64,000 nucleotides of DNA. It comes from Dermatophagoides farinae. Lineage: Eukaryota > Arthropoda > Arachnida > Sarcoptiformes > Pyroglyphidae. Within the stretch, counting starts at the first letter, position 1, and each line of letters starts with the position of its first letter. The stretch is from assembly GCF_024713945.1 (NCBI RefSeq), contig NC_134677.1, positions 8,082,001 to 8,146,000 on the forward strand, in the 5' to 3' direction. The position numbers and the translations under genes are program-made. Positions 62,413 to 64,000 of this stretch are shown here, one piece after another. The notes under the pieces are model-generated. The model was not told where the DNA came from. It made no database searches and worked only from the letters and a program-made list of their open reading frames with translations.

Positions 62413-64000
62413 TTTCGTTTCAATTCATCATCAAACGAACAAAGAATAAAAAAAAAAACTAGAAAAAAATGGAATGAATGAATTCTGTAAAGAGAAAAAA
62501 AAAACATACGATGTTTTCATACGCTGATGTTGATGATGATGATGATGACAAACGCCTCTTTTTTTCACTCAAAAACGAATGAGCCAAGCAAACAAGAATG
62601 AAAATGAATTGAATGCTCAATTGGTCCAACATAAAAGACTGACGACACCATCAAATTAGGTATGTATGTGTGTGTGTGTGTCGAACGTTTTTTCGTTTTC
62701 AATCTTGTTTTCCGAGATTCAAATTCTAATTACAAATCATCATTTTAGAAGAATAGGTGTATGTGTGTGTGTGTGTGTGTGCGTGTATGTTGTATTTTTA
62801 TCGATTCTCATTCAGAATGAATTGGACACATGTCTATGGATTTTTTGTTGTGTGTGTGTGTCTGTGCTATTGTCGCTTGATTGAGTTCGATTAGTAACAA
62901 CAAAAATTATCGTTTTTTTTTTGGTCCAGAAAAAACGACATTCTACGTCGTCGTCATCATCGTTGTTCCAACATATTTTCTCAATAATAATAATCAATCA
63001 ATCAATCAATCGTTATCAATAAGTCACGTGGACAATAATAATAAATTCTTTTCTATTTCTTTGGACATTATTCATTAAAATTGCCATTGTCAATTTTACA
63101 GATGGTCATACATAGGTCAGCTATTTACACGTAAAATATCGCGTGTATGTTTGTGTGTTTCATGATTAAATGACGACGACGACGATGATGATGATGATGA
63201 TGATTGGGTTAACTTTAACAATTTGACACAATATGTTTAATTCACTTATAACACTGATTATTATTTTAATCGACTACTATTGCTAACCTGAAAAAAACAT
63301 ACTGAATATTTGATTCATAATCATCATCATCATCATCAACTTGAATTAATAATAATAATAACAATATAATAGAATCATAGAACCCCTAAAGGCAATCAAA
63401 TATCGAATTATATTGAATTCAATTGATGATGTTTCACACGAATCGCGTGAATTCATCATCAACAACAACAACAACAGAACGAACGAATGAACAAATTCAT
63501 TGGATCCAAAGTTTTCTTTTTCTATCCAGAAAAAATGGCTCTCTCTCTCCCTCTCTCTCTAATGGCTGATGGCTTTTTATTTCAACGATTCTTCTTGCTT
63601 TATTTTGGTCATGTTTCAACGAAAGAAAGAGAGAGAGACAGACAATAAATAATAACGATTATTATTATTGTTATACTCGACAACAGCAACAACAACACTA
63701 CCCATCACACACTCACACACACCCCATAGCGAAGATAGAATTCCGAATCGAATATGAAAATATTCTTTTTTTTTCATTTCATTTCATTGTGATGATTACA
63801 TTCCATTTAGTTTGAATGGTTTTTTTTTTTTTTTGGTTGGCTTCCATTTCAATGACTGTGTTGTGGCTAATTGAATTCGATATGGTTTTTCTATGTTTCT
63901 CTCATTGTGGTTGTTGTTGTTGTTGTTGTTGTTTTGGAACTCTATCTATTTATCTATTCAATCCAATTCAATACATTCATCGTGATCCATTAGTCCAAAA
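62413..64000. other. Right-end intergenic stretch
   Basis: (TG)n at about 62764-62782, (GAT)n at 63184-63204, (GTT)n at 63909-63931, (CT)n near 63540-63560 and A/T runs. I see no coding exon. Confidence 0.5.

Overview
The window looks like nuclear DNA of a small chelicerate, most likely an astigmatid mite such as Dermatophagoides. It is very AT-rich, crowded with A/T homopolymers and (CA), (CAT/GAT), (CAA) and (GA) microsatellites, and most introns are only 50-100 bp with plain GT-AG ends. It also carries a shortened Dscam gene (three Ig, three FNIII, one membrane span) with a tandem array of alternative first cassettes, a gene type known only from Chelicerata. All genes are eukaryotic host genes. 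I saw no convincing transposon, virus-like element, rRNA, tRNA or CRISPR array.

Left half (1-33 kb, sparse and microsatellite-rich): the 3' two thirds of a K-Cl cotransporter (28-3427, +); a secreted chitin-binding protein with one CBM14 domain (7544-9950, +); a two-repeat beta-thymosin (10598-11066, -); a complete Spire actin nucleator (13452-26174, -) whose KIND domain is split by an 8.8-kb intron made almost wholly of simple repeats; and a divergent pair of paralogous secreted glycine-rich proteins (29751-30367, - and 32293-32905, +), each with a TATA box.

Middle (33-44 kb, compact, housekeeping): an unrecognised acidic/basic protein (33364-34287, +), RNA polymerase II subunit RPB2 (34630-38291, +), splicing factor BCAS2/SPF27 (38391-39117, -), phosphatidylserine synthase (39601-41438, +, with an apparent one-base frameshift), ribosomal protein S13 (41516-42112, -) and an ER-stress HERP protein (42830-44165, +). 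Neighbours are packed into convergent pairs with 77-99 bp between stops and one divergent pair.

Right (44.8-64 kb): the shortened Dscam locus (44843-56444, +) has 16 tandem cassettes, each a signal peptide plus one variable Ig domain, then a constant part of Ig2, Ig3, three FNIII domains, a membrane helix and a short tail. It is followed by a tail-anchored PTP1B/Ptp61F-type tyrosine phosphatase (58690-60568, -) and a candidate 33-residue secreted acidic peptide (62247-62412, -).

The most striking observation is that every cassette has one copy of a 19-bp element, about TGGCCAAAANGTGGCGCTA, 100-140 bp before its start codon and always in the same orientation. There are 16 copies for 16 cassettes and none before the constant exons. 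It lines up without gaps on the vertebrate CTCF consensus. That suggests promoter choice in this chelicerate recognition gene may have converged on the CTCF-marked promoters of mammalian clustered protocadherins.
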